A DNA stretch of 64,000 bases from Roseburia sp. Lineage in GTDB: Bacteria; Bacillota; Clostridia; Lachnospirales; Lachnospiraceae. The DNA is taken from contig DMYD01000028.1 in NCBI GenBank assembly GCA_003483745.1, forward strand, positions 1-64,000, given 5' to 3'. Position numbers and translations under genes: made by a program. Below the pieces are notes generated by a model, which saw nothing but the letters and a program-made list of their open reading frames with translations, did not search any database and had not been told where the DNA came from. The first letter of the stretch is position 1, and every line of letters starts with the position of its first letter. Below, one piece after another: positions 50,287 to 59,508 of the stretch.

Positions 50287-51636
50287 ATGGCAAGAATGTT
50301 TGGTACGGATGGTGTCCGTGGAGTGGCTGGATCAGAACTTACGATTGAGCTTGCAACGAAACTTGGACAGGCGGGAGCTTATGTGCTTACGAAAGAACAG
50401 GAACATCAGGCGACGATCATTGTTGGATGTGATACAAGAATTTCAGGGGGAATGCTCGCAAGTGCTCTGATGGCAGGAATCTGTTCGGTTGGCGCAAATG
50501 CAATTTTTGTCGGAGTAATGCCGACACCTGCAATCGCATATCTGACAAGAAAACACAAAGTAGATGCCGGAGTTGTAATTTCAGCTTCCCATAATCCGAT
50601 GGAATTTAATGGAATTAAGTTTTTTAATGGAGATGGCTATAAACTTTCTGATGAACTTGAAGATGAGATTGAGGCGCTGATCCGCAATCATATGAAAGAT
50701 GTAAATCTGCCGATCGGTTCCGGAGTTGGAAAAATTGATTATCGTTTTGACTTAAGAGATGAATATGTAGAGTTCATGAAAAAATGTGTTCCGGTGGATC
50801 TGACAGGGATGAAGATCGTGGTAGACTGCGCGGAGGGAGCTGCTCATTATACGTCAGTGAAAGCATTGACCGATCTTGGAGCTGAACTGGTAGCAATCCA
50901 TACAGAGCCGGATGGAACCAATATCAATGCAAACTGTGGATCCACACATATGGATGAATTAAAGGCCAGAGTGGTTTATGAAAATGCAGCAGTTGGAATT
51001 GCGTTTGATGGGGATGCGGATCGTATGCTTGCCGTTGATGAAAAGGGTGAGTTGGTCGATGGGGATCAGATCATGGCAATCTGCGGTACTTATATGAAAC
51101 AAAAAGGTACCTTAAAAAAGAATACCATCGTTGTTACCGTCATGACCAATCTTGGTTTTTCATTGATGGGAGAACGCGAAGGCATCCATGTTGAAAAGAC
51201 AAAGGTTGGCGACAGATATGTCCTTGAAAATATGAGAGAACACGGATATAATATCGGAGGCGAACAGTCGGGACACGTAATTTTCCTGGATGATAATACG
51301 ACGGGAGACGGATTGCTTTCTGCACTTCATCTGCTTGAGGTTATGGTAAAAACGAAAAAACCGTTATCGGAGCTTGCTTCTGTCATGGAAGTATTGCCAC
51401 AGGCACTTGTAAATGCAAAAGTACCGAACCACAAAAAGGACAATTTCATGGATTACCAGGAAATTGCAGATGCTGTTGCAAAGTTAGAACAGAAATTCAA
51501 CGGAGAAGGAAGGGTACTGATCCGTCCATCCGGTACAGAACCACTTGTCCGGGTAATGATTGAGGGAAAAGATCAGAAAGTGATCGATGAGGAAGCTAAA
51601 AAATTGGCGGATCTGATTACGAAAATTATGCTTTAA
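50287..51636 (+). CDS. glmM: Phosphoglucosamine mutase GlmM
   Basis: Converts glucosamine-6-phosphate to glucosamine-1-phosphate for peptidoglycan precursors. 449 aa: active-site serine loop ISASHNPMEFNGIK (phosphoserine S101), metal loop AFDGDADRMLAVD, sugar loop GGEQSGH and phosphate loop RPSGTEPLVRVMIE. It follows cdaR by 17 bp with GGAGG. GlmM of this operon is known to inhibit CdaA in Bacillus and Lactococcus, linking wall synthesis to c-di-AMP. Confidence 0.97.
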   Translation: MARMFGTDGVRGVAGSELTIELATKLGQAGAYVLTKEQEHQATIIVGCDTRISGGMLASALMAGICSVGANAIFVGVMPTPAIAYLTRKHKVDAGVVISASHNPMEFNGIKFFNGDGYKLSDELEDEIEALIRNHMKDVNLPIGSGVGKIDYRFDLRDEYVEFMKKCVPVDLTGMKIVVDCAEGAAHYTSVKALTDLGAELVAIHTEPDGTNINANCGSTHMDELKARVVYENAAVGIAFDGDADRMLAVDEKGELVDGDQIMAICGTYMKQKGTLKKNTIVVTVMTNLGFSLMGEREGIHVEKTKVGDRYVLENMREHGYNIGGEQSGHVIFLDDNTTGDGLLSALHLLEVMVKTKKPLSELASVMEVLPQALVNAKVPNHKKDNFMDYQEIADAVAKLEQKFNGEGRVLIRPSGTEPLVRVMIEGKDQKVIDEEAKKLADLITKIML

Positions 51637-51674
51637 ATATCATATTTACAATAAACAGTTGGGAGGGATTTACT

Positions 51675-51938
51675 ATGGTAAGTCAGAAAGTAACGATTAA
51701 AAATCCAACAGGGCTTCATCTGAGACCGGCTGGAATTTTGTGCAAAGAGGCTATGCAGTTTAAATCTCATGTAACATTCCGTTACAGAGAGAATACGGCA
51801 AATGCAAAGAGTGTGTTAAGCGTACTCGGTGCATGCATCAAATCCGGAGATGAGATAGAACTTGTCTGTGAAGGTGAAGATGAGAAGGAAGCACTGAATA
51901 CTATTGTGACCGCAATTGAGAACGGGTTGGGTGAATAG
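51675..51938 (+). CDS. HPr-family phosphocarrier protein
   Basis: 87 aa with both regulatory sites of Gram-positive HPr: His15 in GLHLRPAG (phosphate transfer from Enzyme I) and Ser46 in NAKSVLSVLG (HPr kinase target). It therefore could serve sugar uptake and CcpA-dependent catabolite repression. GGGAGGG precedes the start. No ptsI gene follows, so whether this is the main HPr or a second copy cannot be told. Confidence 0.9.
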   Translation: MVSQKVTIKNPTGLHLRPAGILCKEAMQFKSHVTFRYRENTANAKSVLSVLGACIKSGDEIELVCEGEDEKEALNTIVTAIENGLGE

Positions 51939-51989
51939 TGTGATAAAATGCTATTTTCGTAAAAAACAGCATAAGAATGGAGAATAAAA

Positions 51990-52862
51990 ATGAAAAAGAT
52001 ATTAGTGACAGGATGCAACGGACAATTAGGACGAGCAATCCGACAGGAGTATAAAGGGGAGGACGTTTCCTTTATTAACACAGATGTTGCCGAGGGTGAG
52101 GGTATCGTGGCGTTAGATATTACAGATGTGAATGCTGTGCTTACACTGGTTCGTGCAGAAAGACCGGATGTTATTATCAACTGCGCAGCACATACCAATG
52201 TGGATGCCTGTGAGCAGCAGTGGGATGCGGCATACCGGATCAACGCGATCGGACCGAGAAATTTAAGCATTGCAGCAAGAGAAGTTGGCGCAAAAATGAT
52301 TCATGTTTCCACAGATTATGTATTTGAAGGAAACGGAACCAAACCATATACGGAGTTTGATGAGATTCATCCGGTCAGTGCTTATGGAAAGACAAAGGCA
52401 GAGGGAGAAAAATTTGTCCGTGAATTTGCAGACCGATATTTTATTTTCCGTACAGCATGGCTTTATGGAGATGGAAAAAACTTTGTAAAGACAATGCTTC
52501 GTCTGGCAGAGTCACACGATGAGGTCAGTGTTGTGTGTGACCAGCAGGGATCACCGACAAGCGCAGTGGAATTGGCAAGAGCTATCCATCATTTTGAACC
52601 AACAGAAAATTATGGTACATTTCATGCGACCTGTGAAGGGGATACCAACTGGGCGGCTTTTGCAGAGGCAATTTTTAAGCGTGCGGGAAAGACAACAAAA
52701 GTCAACCATGTCACAAGTGAGCAGTATGCAAAGATGAATCCGGCTTCTGCAAACAGACCGGCATATTCAATTCTTGAGAATTATATGATGAAACTGACAG
52801 ATGGCTATAAAATGGCTGACTGGCAGGATGCACTTGATGAATACATGAAAACATTGGAATAA
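51990..52862 (+). CDS. rfbD: dTDP-4-dehydrorhamnose reductase
   Basis: Last step of dTDP-L-rhamnose synthesis. 290-aa short-chain dehydrogenase with NAD(P) motif VTGCNGQLGRAI, catalytic STDYVFEGNGTKPYTEFD with Y-x3-K in AYGKTKAEGE, and FRTAWLYG. First gene of the rfbDBAC group; a further 106-bp gap with a possible promoter separates it from rfbB. Confidence 0.93.
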   Translation: MKKILVTGCNGQLGRAIRQEYKGEDVSFINTDVAEGEGIVALDITDVNAVLTLVRAERPDVIINCAAHTNVDACEQQWDAAYRINAIGPRNLSIAAREVGAKMIHVSTDYVFEGNGTKPYTEFDEIHPVSAYGKTKAEGEKFVREFADRYFIFRTAWLYGDGKNFVKTMLRLAESHDEVSVVCDQQGSPTSAVELARAIHHFEPTENYGTFHATCEGDTNWAAFAEAIFKRAGKTTKVNHVTSEQYAKMNPASANRPAYSILENYMMKLTDGYKMADWQDALDEYMKTLE

Positions 52863-52902
52863 TGCGATGACAGAACGTCCTACAGTGGACTGGTGGTAAA
52901 AC

Positions 52903-52931
52903 TTGTGCAGATAATAAAAATATGATAAAAT
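52903..52931 (+). promoter_or_regulatory. Possible internal promoter before rfbB
   Basis: TTGTGC (52903-52908), 17-nt spacer, TAAAAT (52926-52931). A closely similar stretch occurs at 39663-39702 after the flagellar operon. Confidence 0.35.
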
Positions 52932-52968
52932 GACGGAAGATTTTACAAACCGTAGAATGGAGAAAATT

Positions 52969-54051
52969 ATGAGAACATATTTAGTGACCGGTGGAGCCGG
53001 ATTTATCGGTTCAAATTACATTCATTACATGTTTCGCAAATATGATAATGAGATCAGAATCATCAATGTAGATGTGCTTACCTATGCAGGTAATCTGGAA
53101 AATTTAAAAGATATCGAAAATCGTGACAACTATACATTTGTACGTGCGGATATCACAGATAAAGAAGCAATCGCAAAGATCTTTGCAGAAAATGAGATCG
53201 ACCGCGTGGTACATTTTGCAGCGGAGAGTCATGTAGACCGCAGTATCAAAAATCCGGAAGTATTCGTAAAAACAAACGTTCTTGGAACGGCTGTCATGTT
53301 AAACTGCGCAAAGGCAGCATGGGAACTGCCGGATGGCAGCTTTAAAGAAGGAAAAAAATTCCTTCATGTATCAACGGATGAGGTATATGGTTCCTTAGAG
53401 GATGATGGAACATATTTTTATGAGACAACACCGTATGCGCCGCACAGCCCATATTCCGCAAGCAAGGCATCTTCGGACATGCTGGTAAAGGCTTATATTG
53501 ACACTTATCATTTCCCGGCGAACATTACCAACTGTTCGAACAACTATGGACCGTATCAGTTCCCGGAGAAACTGATCCCGCTGATTATCAACAATGCACT
53601 GCATGGAAAGAAACTTCCGGTTTACGGAGATGGAAAGAATGTCCGCGACTGGCTGTATGTGGATGATCATGCGAAAGCAATCGATATGGTTCAGGAAAAC
53701 GGCCGTCTGGGTGAGACATATAACGTTGGCGGACACAATGAAAAACAGAATATTGAGATTATCAATATCATTATAGATACACTGCTTGAGATGCTTCCGG
53801 CAGATGATCCGAGACGCGCGCTTGTGAGCAAGGATCTGATCACTTATGTGGAGGATCGTAAAGGTCATGACAGACGTTATGCGATCGCACCGGATAAGAT
53901 CAAGGCAGAGATCGGCTGGGAGCCGGAGACAATGTTCAAAGAAGGTATCAAAAAGACGATTGCATGGTACTTTGAGCATGAGGACTGGATGAAAAACGTT
54001 ACCAGCGGTGATTATCAGAAGTATTATGAGGATATGTATCAGAACAGGTAA
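52969..54051 (+). CDS. rfbB: dTDP-glucose 4,6-dehydratase
   Basis: Second step of dTDP-rhamnose synthesis. 360 aa: LVTGGAGFIGSNYIHYMFRK cofactor loop, HFAAESHVDRSI, catalytic FLHVSTDEVYG and PYSASKASSDML (Y-x3-K), NCSNNYGPYQFPEKLIP. ATG 52969 has GGAG upstream; the ORF extension does not. It is followed by an attenuator-like hairpin before rfbA. Confidence 0.96.
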   Translation: MRTYLVTGGAGFIGSNYIHYMFRKYDNEIRIINVDVLTYAGNLENLKDIENRDNYTFVRADITDKEAIAKIFAENEIDRVVHFAAESHVDRSIKNPEVFVKTNVLGTAVMLNCAKAAWELPDGSFKEGKKFLHVSTDEVYGSLEDDGTYFYETTPYAPHSPYSASKASSDMLVKAYIDTYHFPANITNCSNNYGPYQFPEKLIPLIINNALHGKKLPVYGDGKNVRDWLYVDDHAKAIDMVQENGRLGETYNVGGHNEKQNIEIINIIIDTLLEMLPADDPRRALVSKDLITYVEDRKGHDRRYAIAPDKIKAEIGWEPETMFKEGIKKTIAWYFEHEDWMKNVTSGDYQKYYEDMYQNR

Positions 54052-54056
54052 GAGGA

Positions 54057-54105
54057 TGCAGGCAGCAGTACCGTCAGAAGGGGCGATACTGCTTGTTTGC
54101 ATTTT
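54057..54105 (+). terminator. Hairpin between rfbB and rfbA, possible partial terminator
   Basis: TGCAGGCAGCAGTA pairs with TACTGCTTGTTTGCA (14 pairs, one bulge, some wobbles), followed by TTTTATAAT. The operon continues, so it may only reduce read-through. Confidence 0.6.
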
Positions 54106-54135
54106 ATAATAGTGGAAAAAAAGGAGAATTTGATT

Positions 54136-55014
54136 ATGAAAGGTATTATTTTAGCAGGTGGTTCCGGAACAAGATTATATCCGCTGACAAAGGCGATTTC
54201 AAAACAGATCATGCCGGTGTATGACAAACCGATGATCTATTATCCATTGTCTACTTTGATGCTGGCAGGCATCCGTGAGGTGTTAATTATCTCTACACCG
54301 AGAGATCTGCCGGTGTTTGAAGATTTATTTGGAGATGGAAGCCAGCTGGGTATGAACTTTTCTTATGCAGTGCAGGAACAGCCGAGAGGACTTGCAGATG
54401 CATTTATTATCGGAGAAAAGTTTATTGGAAATGATGCAGTGGCATTAGTTCTTGGAGATAACATTTTCTATGGACAAAGTTTTTCAAAGGTTCTGCGCAG
54501 TGCTGCTGAGCGTATACAGAATGAGAAAGGCGCAACAATTTTCGGTTACTATGTCAGAGATCCGAGAGAATATGGTGTGGTAGAGTTTGATGAAAACGGA
54601 AAGGCTCTTTCCATCGAGGAAAAGCCAGAGCATCCAAAGTCAAATTATGCAGTACCGGGACTTTATTTCTATGACAATGATGTTGTAGAGATTGCAAAGA
54701 ATGTAAAACCGTCTGCAAGAGGTGAAATAGAGATCACATCTGTAAATAACGAATATCTGCAGCGTGGAACATTAAGTGTTGAGACACTTGGCAGGGGATT
54801 TGCATGGTTAGACACCGGAAACCACGATATGCTGCTTGCTGCTGCAGATTTTGTATCTGCGATCCAGAAACGTCAGGGACTTTATGTGTCCTGTATCGAA
54901 GAGATCGCATACAAACGCGGATTTATCGATAAAGAGCAGCTCTTAAAACTGGCAGAGCCGCTGCTTAAGACAGATTACGGCAAGTATTTGGTAGAGGTTT
55001 CAAAAGGATTATAA
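54136..55014 (+). CDS. rfbA: Glucose-1-phosphate thymidylyltransferase
   Basis: First step of dTDP-rhamnose synthesis. 292 aa: MKGIILAGGSGTRLYPLTKA nucleotide loop, KQIMPVYDKPMIYYPLSTLM, LVLGDNIFYG, EKPEHPKSNYAVPGLYFYD and LGRGFAWLDTGNHDML. ATG 54136 follows AAGGAG. The family is about 290 aa, so it is full length. Confidence 0.96.
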   Translation: MKGIILAGGSGTRLYPLTKAISKQIMPVYDKPMIYYPLSTLMLAGIREVLIISTPRDLPVFEDLFGDGSQLGMNFSYAVQEQPRGLADAFIIGEKFIGNDAVALVLGDNIFYGQSFSKVLRSAAERIQNEKGATIFGYYVRDPREYGVVEFDENGKALSIEEKPEHPKSNYAVPGLYFYDNDVVEIAKNVKPSARGEIEITSVNNEYLQRGTLSVETLGRGFAWLDTGNHDMLLAAADFVSAIQKRQGLYVSCIEEIAYKRGFIDKEQLLKLAEPLLKTDYGKYLVEVSKGL

Positions 55015-55037
55015 AAATAAACTGTGAGGAAATAGAA

Positions 55038-55622
55038 ATGGGAAAAATAAAAGTAACGGATAATTGCAATGGAATTAAAGGATTAAAGGTAATAGAACCG
55101 GCAGTCTTCGGGGATGCCAGAGGATATTTCATGGAGACTTACAATTATAATGATTTTGCAGAGGCAGGAATCGACTGCCAGTTTGTACAGGATAATCAGT
55201 CAGCCTCCAAAAAAGGCGTGCTCAGAGGATTACATTTCCAGATCAATCATCCGCAGGACAAGCTGGTACGTGTGGTAAATGGAGAGGTATTTGATGTTGC
55301 GGTAGATTTAAGAGAAGGATCTGAAACATTTGGAAAATGGTTTGGAATCGTCTTATCTGCAGAAAACAAAAAGCAGTTTTTTATTCCGAAGAATTTTGCA
55401 CACGGATTTATCGTGCTGTCTGATTATGCAGAATTCTGCTATAAAGTTACAGATTTTTACCATCCGAATGATGAGGGAGGTATTCTGTGGAATGATCCTG
55501 CAGTCGGCGTTGAGTGGCCAATGCCGGAAGGGATGACACAGGCAGATCTGATCCTTTCCGATAAGGATAAAGTGCACGGCGGATTCGAGGCATATTGCAA
55601 GGAACGTGGAATCGCAAGATAG
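55038..55622 (+). CDS. rfbC: dTDP-4-dehydrorhamnose 3,5-epimerase
   Basis: Third step of dTDP-rhamnose synthesis. 194-aa cupin-like epimerase with DARGYFMETYNYNDF, FVQDNQSASKKGVLRGLHFQ (catalytic His) and FIPKNFAHGFIVLSDYAEFC. It completes a full rfbDBAC set, so L-rhamnose is very probably part of the surface polysaccharide made by the downstream genes. Confidence 0.95.
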   Translation: MGKIKVTDNCNGIKGLKVIEPAVFGDARGYFMETYNYNDFAEAGIDCQFVQDNQSASKKGVLRGLHFQINHPQDKLVRVVNGEVFDVAVDLREGSETFGKWFGIVLSAENKKQFFIPKNFAHGFIVLSDYAEFCYKVTDFYHPNDEGGILWNDPAVGVEWPMPEGMTQADLILSDKDKVHGGFEAYCKERGIAR

Positions 55623-55681
55623 GAGCTTCATGAAGCAAAACAGATCTAATCCCGGAATAAGATTGCAGGAAAGGACTTGAA

Positions 55682-57103
55682 ATGTATCAGACAAGAGAAA
55701 AAATTCAAAGTATCATTTTGCTTCTGACGGATTTGGTATGCTTTGCCGTGAGTTACTTCGGGGGAGGTTACCTGTGGCTGGTAGGATATCGAAATGTATC
55801 TGTTGTCAATATGAAGACAGAGCTGATGGAGAGCTTTGGCATTGTCATGGTCGTCTATATGCTCGTCATGCTTTTTTCTGATATTGATAACCGCTTTATT
55901 GACAGAAGTGTGTTCCAGGAAGTGTGGGCGGCTGTCAAGGCGAGCGTTGTACTGATCTTTGTGACAGCACTGACCATATTTTTGCAGCACAATAATGCAG
56001 AGGCTTCCCGTGGTGTGTATTTTTGTATCGCACTGGTCAATATGTGCCTCTATTTTGGTGTGCATATTATTATCAAATATTATCTGCTGCGTGTTTATCG
56101 TAATAAACGTGCAAACAATCAGGTGTTTTTAGTGACAACGGCAGAACGTGTGGAAAAGGTTATGGCGGATGCAGATCACTCCGGTGACTGGATCCACCGC
56201 CTTGCGAGTATTGCGATCATCGATGATAACCAGATCGGAAAATGGTATCACGGAGTGCCTGTTGTCGCAACATATGACAATATGTTCCAGTATGTGAAAG
56301 AGCAGATCGTGGATGAGGTTTTTATCAGTGTACCGTATGAGTCGGGAGATTCACTTGCAGAGGTGGTCGATAATTTCGAGGATATGGGTGCGATGGTGCA
56401 TGTGACGATCGAGATTTTGAATAAATTCGATGATTATCACAAGAGCTTTAATATGATGGGAAATATTCCGGTCGTCACTTTTTCAAACCAGTCCTATGAC
56501 TGGAAAATGCTTTTGATCAAGCGCATTATGGATATTTTAGGTGCGATCGTCGGACTTGCGATAACGGCAGTTGTCACTGTGTTTTTGGCACCACCGCTTC
56601 TGATCGAGTCTCCGGGACCGCTTTTCTTTGCACAGAAGAGAGTTGGAAAAAACGGAAGATTTTTCAAGATCTATAAGTTCCGCTCCATGTATAAGGATGC
56701 GGAAGAACGCAAGAAAGAGTTAGAAAGCCAGAATGAGATGAATGGCCTGATGTTTAAAATGAAGGATGATCCGCGTATCACGAAAGTGGGAAAATTCATT
56801 CGGAAGACAAGCATCGACGAACTGCCGCAGTTTTTCAATGTCTTAAAGGGCGATATGAGTCTGGTTGGGACAAGACCGCCAACGGTGGACGAGTTCAAAC
56901 AGTACGAGTCACATCAGAAACGCCGCTTAAGTGCAAAACCGGGAATTACCGGATTGTGGCAGGTAAGCGGAAGAAATGAAATCAGTGATTTTGAAGAAGT
57001 CGTAAAATTAGACGTGCAGTATATAGATAACTGGAGTCTTGGCCTTGATATCAAGATCATTTTAAAGACGATCAAGGTTGTATTTGAAAAAGGCGGAGAG
57101 TAG
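55682..57103 (+). CDS. Undecaprenyl-phosphate sugar-phosphate transferase
   Basis: Initiates polysaccharide assembly by moving a sugar-1-phosphate to the lipid carrier. 473 aa: about four membrane helices in the first 140 residues, a central nucleotide-fold region (VFLVTTAERVEKVM ... VDEVFISVPYES), a re-entrant helix near 280 and the C-terminal catalytic domain with GPLFFAQKRVGKNGRFFKIY, KFRSMYKDAE, RKTSIDELPQFFNVLKGDMS and LVGTRPP. This is the WbaP/CpsE class (polyprenyl glycosylphosphotransferase). The sugar cannot be read from sequence. Confidence 0.93.
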   Translation: MYQTREKIQSIILLLTDLVCFAVSYFGGGYLWLVGYRNVSVVNMKTELMESFGIVMVVYMLVMLFSDIDNRFIDRSVFQEVWAAVKASVVLIFVTALTIFLQHNNAEASRGVYFCIALVNMCLYFGVHIIIKYYLLRVYRNKRANNQVFLVTTAERVEKVMADADHSGDWIHRLASIAIIDDNQIGKWYHGVPVVATYDNMFQYVKEQIVDEVFISVPYESGDSLAEVVDNFEDMGAMVHVTIEILNKFDDYHKSFNMMGNIPVVTFSNQSYDWKMLLIKRIMDILGAIVGLAITAVVTVFLAPPLLIESPGPLFFAQKRVGKNGRFFKIYKFRSMYKDAEERKKELESQNEMNGLMFKMKDDPRITKVGKFIRKTSIDELPQFFNVLKGDMSLVGTRPPTVDEFKQYESHQKRRLSAKPGITGLWQVSGRNEISDFEEVVKLDVQYIDNWSLGLDIKIILKTIKVVFEKGGE

Positions 57104-57116
57104 GAAGGAGCTTACG

Positions 57117-58427
57117 ATGGATCAGAGATATGAAAGCAGCAGAGAATACAGTTTGATGGATATTCTGAAATACAATTTAAGAAAATGGTGGCTGGCAGCT
57201 ATCTTAGCAGCCATTTTTGCAGTCATTGTTGGTGGATATAAGGCAAAAACTCTGATGCCTTATATTGATGCGGAAGTTTATGAGGACAGAATGCAGGTAC
57301 AGGCGTCCATTTTTGTGAGTGATTTTAATACAGGCAGTTCTGTGGAGCGTGCAAATAATATCATGAAGATTGCAAAGAGCAGCAGCGTATATGAGGAATT
57401 CTGTAAAGTAACCGGCATTGATCTGACAAAGCAGGCATTTACGGATATGTTTGAATGTGAGCAGACAGAGGCATCCGATATCGTCACTTTATATGTGGTA
57501 TATCCACGCACAAGCTGGGATTATACAGTGGATGATGAAGATCAGGCATTTGCTTTTATGAATGGACTGCTTGAGGCACTTGACACTGTGACAAAAAAAG
57601 AGATTGGAACACAGTGCTTTACCGTGTTTGATGCACCGGAATCACAGCGCAATGTAGAAAAGATTGCGTCCTATACAATTTCAAAATCTGAGTACCGCCA
57701 GGCAGTATTAAAGGCGGTCACAGCAGGTATTTTGCTTGGAATTCTTTTAGAAGTGGTATGTTATACACTCTGGATGATGATCTATAAAAAACCAAAAGAT
57801 GCAGATGAAGTACAGACATGCTTAGAAACACCGGTTGTCGAAGTGATCAATAAAAAGAATGACGGTGAGGAGTCTTACAAAAAAGTTGCACTGTTTTTAG
57901 ACCGCTTAAAAGAGGATGAAAACATTGAAAGAAAAGAGTCGGGAAGCCGCAGAATCAATATTCTTCCTGTAGGCCGTGTGGCAGATGAGACGGCATTGCG
58001 TGTGGCGATGGCTTATGCAAATGAAAAGAAAAAGACATTGTTGATTGACCTGAATGCGGCGGACAGTGAGGAGGCATCCTTAAGTGCATATGTCATGGGA
58101 ACTTCTACCGAGTTAAAGCTGCAGCAGATGAACGAGTATTTGGATACGGTAAAGAGAAATAAAAAGCAGGAAAACGGTTTTGATCTTGTCGGCAATGAAA
58201 AATTCAAAGAACTGTTAGACCGTTTTTCCAAACAGTATGATTATATCCTGATCAATGGAAGAGATGCTGCATCCATGTCAGAGGGATATGAGGCGGCAGT
58301 ACTCTGCGACAGCAATCTGGTGATCTGTGGACGCAGAAATGCAAGGACAGAAGCACTTTATACCGTGAAAAATACAGCAGAAGTAAACCATATCCATTTA
58401 GATGGAGTCGTTGTATATGATTTATAA
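57117..58427 (+). CDS. Chain-length (Wzz-like) protein with degenerate BY-kinase-type domain
   Basis: 436 aa. A Wzz-like part has membrane helices at about 30-50 and 195-220 with an extracellular coil between. The C-terminal cytoplasmic part (about 265-436) looks like the P-loop domain of bacterial tyrosine kinases: TLLIDLNAADSEEASL keeps the Walker A' strand and YDYILINGRDAASMSEGYEA keeps Walker B, but the Walker A position reads LPVGRVADETALRVAMAY, without GxxGxGK[ST]. No Tyr cluster is at the C-terminus. It probably regulates polymer length without kinase activity. ATG 57117 follows AAGGAG. Confidence 0.8.
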   Translation: MDQRYESSREYSLMDILKYNLRKWWLAAILAAIFAVIVGGYKAKTLMPYIDAEVYEDRMQVQASIFVSDFNTGSSVERANNIMKIAKSSSVYEEFCKVTGIDLTKQAFTDMFECEQTEASDIVTLYVVYPRTSWDYTVDDEDQAFAFMNGLLEALDTVTKKEIGTQCFTVFDAPESQRNVEKIASYTISKSEYRQAVLKAVTAGILLGILLEVVCYTLWMMIYKKPKDADEVQTCLETPVVEVINKKNDGEESYKKVALFLDRLKEDENIERKESGSRRINILPVGRVADETALRVAMAYANEKKKTLLIDLNAADSEEASLSAYVMGTSTELKLQQMNEYLDTVKRNKKQENGFDLVGNEKFKELLDRFSKQYDYILINGRDAASMSEGYEAAVLCDSNLVICGRRNARTEALYTVKNTAEVNHIHLDGVVVYDL

Positions 58428-59490
58428 AAATATCATTTATATGTGCATGCTTTTTGTGGTGCTGCCAGTGTGGATCGGTTTTTTGTGGGTATGGTTTTTA
58501 GATGTCAAAGGTACATTTATGAGGCTGTGTAATGCGTGGATGCTTGGATTGGTCACCATGTTTGCCGCAGGACAGATTATTTTGGTACCGATGATCCTGA
58601 CAGGAAAAACCCTGACTTATACGATCGGTTTATGGAAAATAATATTGACGGTGCTCTGCGTTCTGACATTGATTCTGCTGTTAAAAAAACAGGAGGATGG
58701 AGGGAACACACGGAGAGAGGAAACACAGAGACAGAAAGTGGGAATATGGGGAACGGTATTTACCGTTCTTGCTGTGGTACTGATCCTGATACAGGCGTGG
58801 ATTCCATTTCATTATCAGCATATCGATGACGATGACGCGCGCTATGTCTCCGAGGAAGTATCAGCAGTCGTGCATGATACGCTTTTGGTGGACGATCCGA
58901 TCACAGATGAATACATGTACTGGGATGTCGGGGAAGTAAGGAAGGATGTGACATCTCCGTGGACGATGTATGTGTCAATGTGCTGCAGAATATCAGAAAT
59001 TGCCCCTGCGGTATTTTCACACACTTATTTTCCGTTTTTTATGATCGTGATCTGCTATGTGCTGTATGGAATGATTGGAAATATCCTGTTTCGTGGAAAT
59101 GTCGAGAAAACAGCCCTGTTTCTGATCGTATTATCGGTGTTCCACATATGGGATTTCACATCGACACATACACTCTCAGCGATGTTTTTACTCCGTATCT
59201 GGCAGGGAAAGGCAATTGTGGCAGGTTTTATCCTCCCATTGTTAATGTACCTGTTTTACCGGATCTTTCAGAGTGAAAAACAGAGCATGAGATGGGCAGC
59301 ACCTTTGTATGCAGTCAGTTTTGCAGCATCACTTCTGTCCGGAATGGGGATTATTATGGCACCTGTCACGATGGGGATTTATGGATTTCTTGACGGAATT
59401 TATTACAGAAATATAAAACGTATGCTTTGTATATGGATGGCAGTGCTGCCGTGTGCTGCCTATATGCTCTATTATATGTCAGGAATTTAA
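58417..59490 (+). CDS. DUF6077-like polytopic membrane protein, N-terminal part
   Basis: 357 aa with about nine to ten membrane segments and one conserved extracellular stretch, FHYQHIDDDDARYVSEEVSA, resembling the DUF6077 family found in EPS loci. It ends at TAA 59488-59490, but the reading frame continues unbroken after this stop into the next gene; see findings. ATG 58417 overlaps the end of the Wzz-like gene and has GGAG ten bases upstream. Role unknown; possibly glycan assembly or transfer across the membrane. Confidence 0.65.
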   Translation: MIYKNIIYMCMLFVVLPVWIGFLWVWFLDVKGTFMRLCNAWMLGLVTMFAAGQIILVPMILTGKTLTYTIGLWKIILTVLCVLTLILLLKKQEDGGNTRREETQRQKVGIWGTVFTVLAVVLILIQAWIPFHYQHIDDDDARYVSEEVSAVVHDTLLVDDPITDEYMYWDVGEVRKDVTSPWTMYVSMCCRISEIAPAVFSHTYFPFFMIVICYVLYGMIGNILFRGNVEKTALFLIVLSVFHIWDFTSTHTLSAMFLLRIWQGKAIVAGFILPLLMYLFYRIFQSEKQSMRWAAPLYAVSFAASLLSGMGIIMAPVTMGIYGFLDGIYYRNIKRMLCIWMAVLPCAAYMLYYMSGI

Positions 59491-59508
59491 AAAGGAAAGA
59501 AAACGGAT

